This document shows, in pieces, positions 63,721-64,000 of a stretch of DNA of 64,000 bases. A program made the translations under genes and the position numbers. Each line of letters begins with the position of its first letter. The first letter of the stretch is position 1. The stretch is from Gordonia polyisoprenivorans (GTDB lineage Bacteria > Actinomycetota > Actinomycetes > Mycobacteriales > Mycobacteriaceae), in contig NZ_CP072203.1 of the NCBI RefSeq assembly GCF_017654315.1, positions 4,154,001 through 4,218,000 of the forward strand. The letters are read 5' to 3'. The notes under the pieces are model-generated. The model was not told the DNA's origin and ran no database searches. It saw only the letters and a program-made list of their open reading frames with translations.

Positions 63721-64000
63721 ATGTCTATGAATCGAGCAGGGAACCTTGGGGCACTAAAACCCGATGAGGTTGCCGGACTTATTATTGAGCCTGCATTGTC
63801 GGCGAGTATCTTCGCGCAAGCTGCCAATCAGATTTCTTTCAACTCGGCGAATTTGCGTATTCCACGCGTCGCTGATGGAAGTGCAGCCTGGACTAGCGAA
63901 GGCGCCGAGATTGGCGTTAGTGACGCCACCATCTCCGAGGTTGTCGCCCCGGCAAAGGCAATTAAAGCGCTCACATTCTTGTCCAATGAACTAGTCGCTG
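63721..64000 (+). CDS. HK97-family major capsid protein (3' end outside window)
   Basis: The first 93 residues of an HK97-fold major capsid protein, starting MSMNRAGNLGALKPDEVAGL at ATG 63721. The region LRIPRVADGSAAWTSEGAEI followed by ISEVVAPAKAIKALTFLSNEL matches the N-arm/P-domain of actinophage and phiRv-type capsids. The frame stays open to the edge. Codons here are clearly more AT-rich (ATT, AAA, GAA) than in chromosomal genes upstream. Confidence 0.85.
   Translation, partial: MSMNRAGNLGALKPDEVAGLIIEPALSASIFAQAANQISFNSANLRIPRVADGSAAWTSEGAEIGVSDATISEVVAPAKAIKALTFLSNELVA

Larger units (their letters stand above)
59517..64000 (+). mobile_element. Phage-derived element / possible capsid-encoding satellite at tRNA-Val (right end outside)
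   Basis: All genes read rightward and are tightly packed with frequent 4-bp overlaps. Order: HTH/excisionase-like (59788), HNH nuclease (59991), two more small HTH proteins (60628, 60810), a zinc-finger protein (60991), a hairpin, a replication protein with an internal iteron array (61331), small coiled-coil proteins (62397, 62602), an unknown (62763), a scaffold-like protein (63071), and the start of a major capsid gene (63721). No integrase lies between the tRNA and the first gene, so it must be further right, if present. Codon use is more AT-rich than upstream. The set resembles phiRv2 (integrated at a tRNA-Val) and capsid-carrying satellites. Confidence 0.8.

Overview
The window reads as chromosomal DNA of a high-GC actinobacterium of the order Mycobacteriales (Corynebacteriales), most likely Gordonia or a close relative. 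The evidence is very high GC at third codon positions, frequent GTG starts, a mycothiol-dependent-type enzyme, mycobacterial-type SucB/DlaT, and a gene order that follows Mycobacterium tuberculosis Rv2199c-Rv2236c closely (ctaF, ctaC, asnB/ltsA, adoK, erpA, glycerate kinase, DUF3043, cobT, cobS, ilvE, gcvT, pepB, sucB, TIGR01777, lipB, lipA, DUF4191, RDD, glnA1, glnE, glnA2, panB, CYTH-CHAD, phosphatase, zinc ribbon, Nif3, cobC, ptkA, ptpA, SURF1, cobD). The genus is inferred; no search was run.

Layout. 1-2032: end of a lipid kinase and a GH13 hydrolase. 2055-5898: cytochrome oxidase subunits IV and II, divergent from asnB/ltsA. 5911-9420: adoK, erpA, glxK and a DUF3043 membrane protein. 9425-12023: cobalamin lower-ligand genes, with CobU and CobT fused. 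12065-17258: small HTH protein, ilvE, gcvT, CHAP protein, pepB. 17423-21982: sucB-TIGR01777-lipB-lipA, which makes, attaches and uses lipoate. 22047-35606: the glutamine synthetase region (glnA1, glnE, glnA2). glnA1 is preceded by a candidate GlnR operator. A block with an MFS pump, its divergent TetR regulator, heme oxygenase and an EEP hydrolase is inserted between glnA1 and glnE. 35855-41204: panB, proline iminopeptidase, CYTH-CHAD protein and an RNB ribonuclease. 41302-41718: RNase P RNA (rnpB). 41813-47879: phosphatase, zinc ribbon, Nif3 and CobC on one strand, and ptkA, ptpA and SURF1 on the other. 47880-50195: a DUF222/HNH (13E12-type) gene between repeat arrays, inserted in otherwise syntenic DNA. 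50196-59353: cobD, peptidase E, a spermidine-synthase-like protein, a mycothiol-type enzyme, esterase, Ser/Thr kinase, WYL regulator, SDR and CPBP protease.

59445-64000: a tRNA-Val(TAC) gene followed directly by a phage-derived element that runs off the window. It carries small HTH proteins, an HNH nuclease, a winged-helix replication protein, small coiled-coil proteins, a scaffold-like protein and the start of an HK97-type major capsid gene. Codon use here is visibly more AT-rich than upstream. Inside the replication gene lies an iteron array: three copies of a 13-bp repeat at 21-22 bp spacing, plus four copies of a 9-bp motif. One iteron copy is in a different reading frame from the other two, so the repeat is conserved as DNA and probably forms a replication origin within the gene, as in lambda O. 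The small size, tRNA-Val target and a capsid gene close behind the replication genes resemble the phiRv1/phiRv2 elements and capsid-forming phage satellites. This is the most interesting part of the window.
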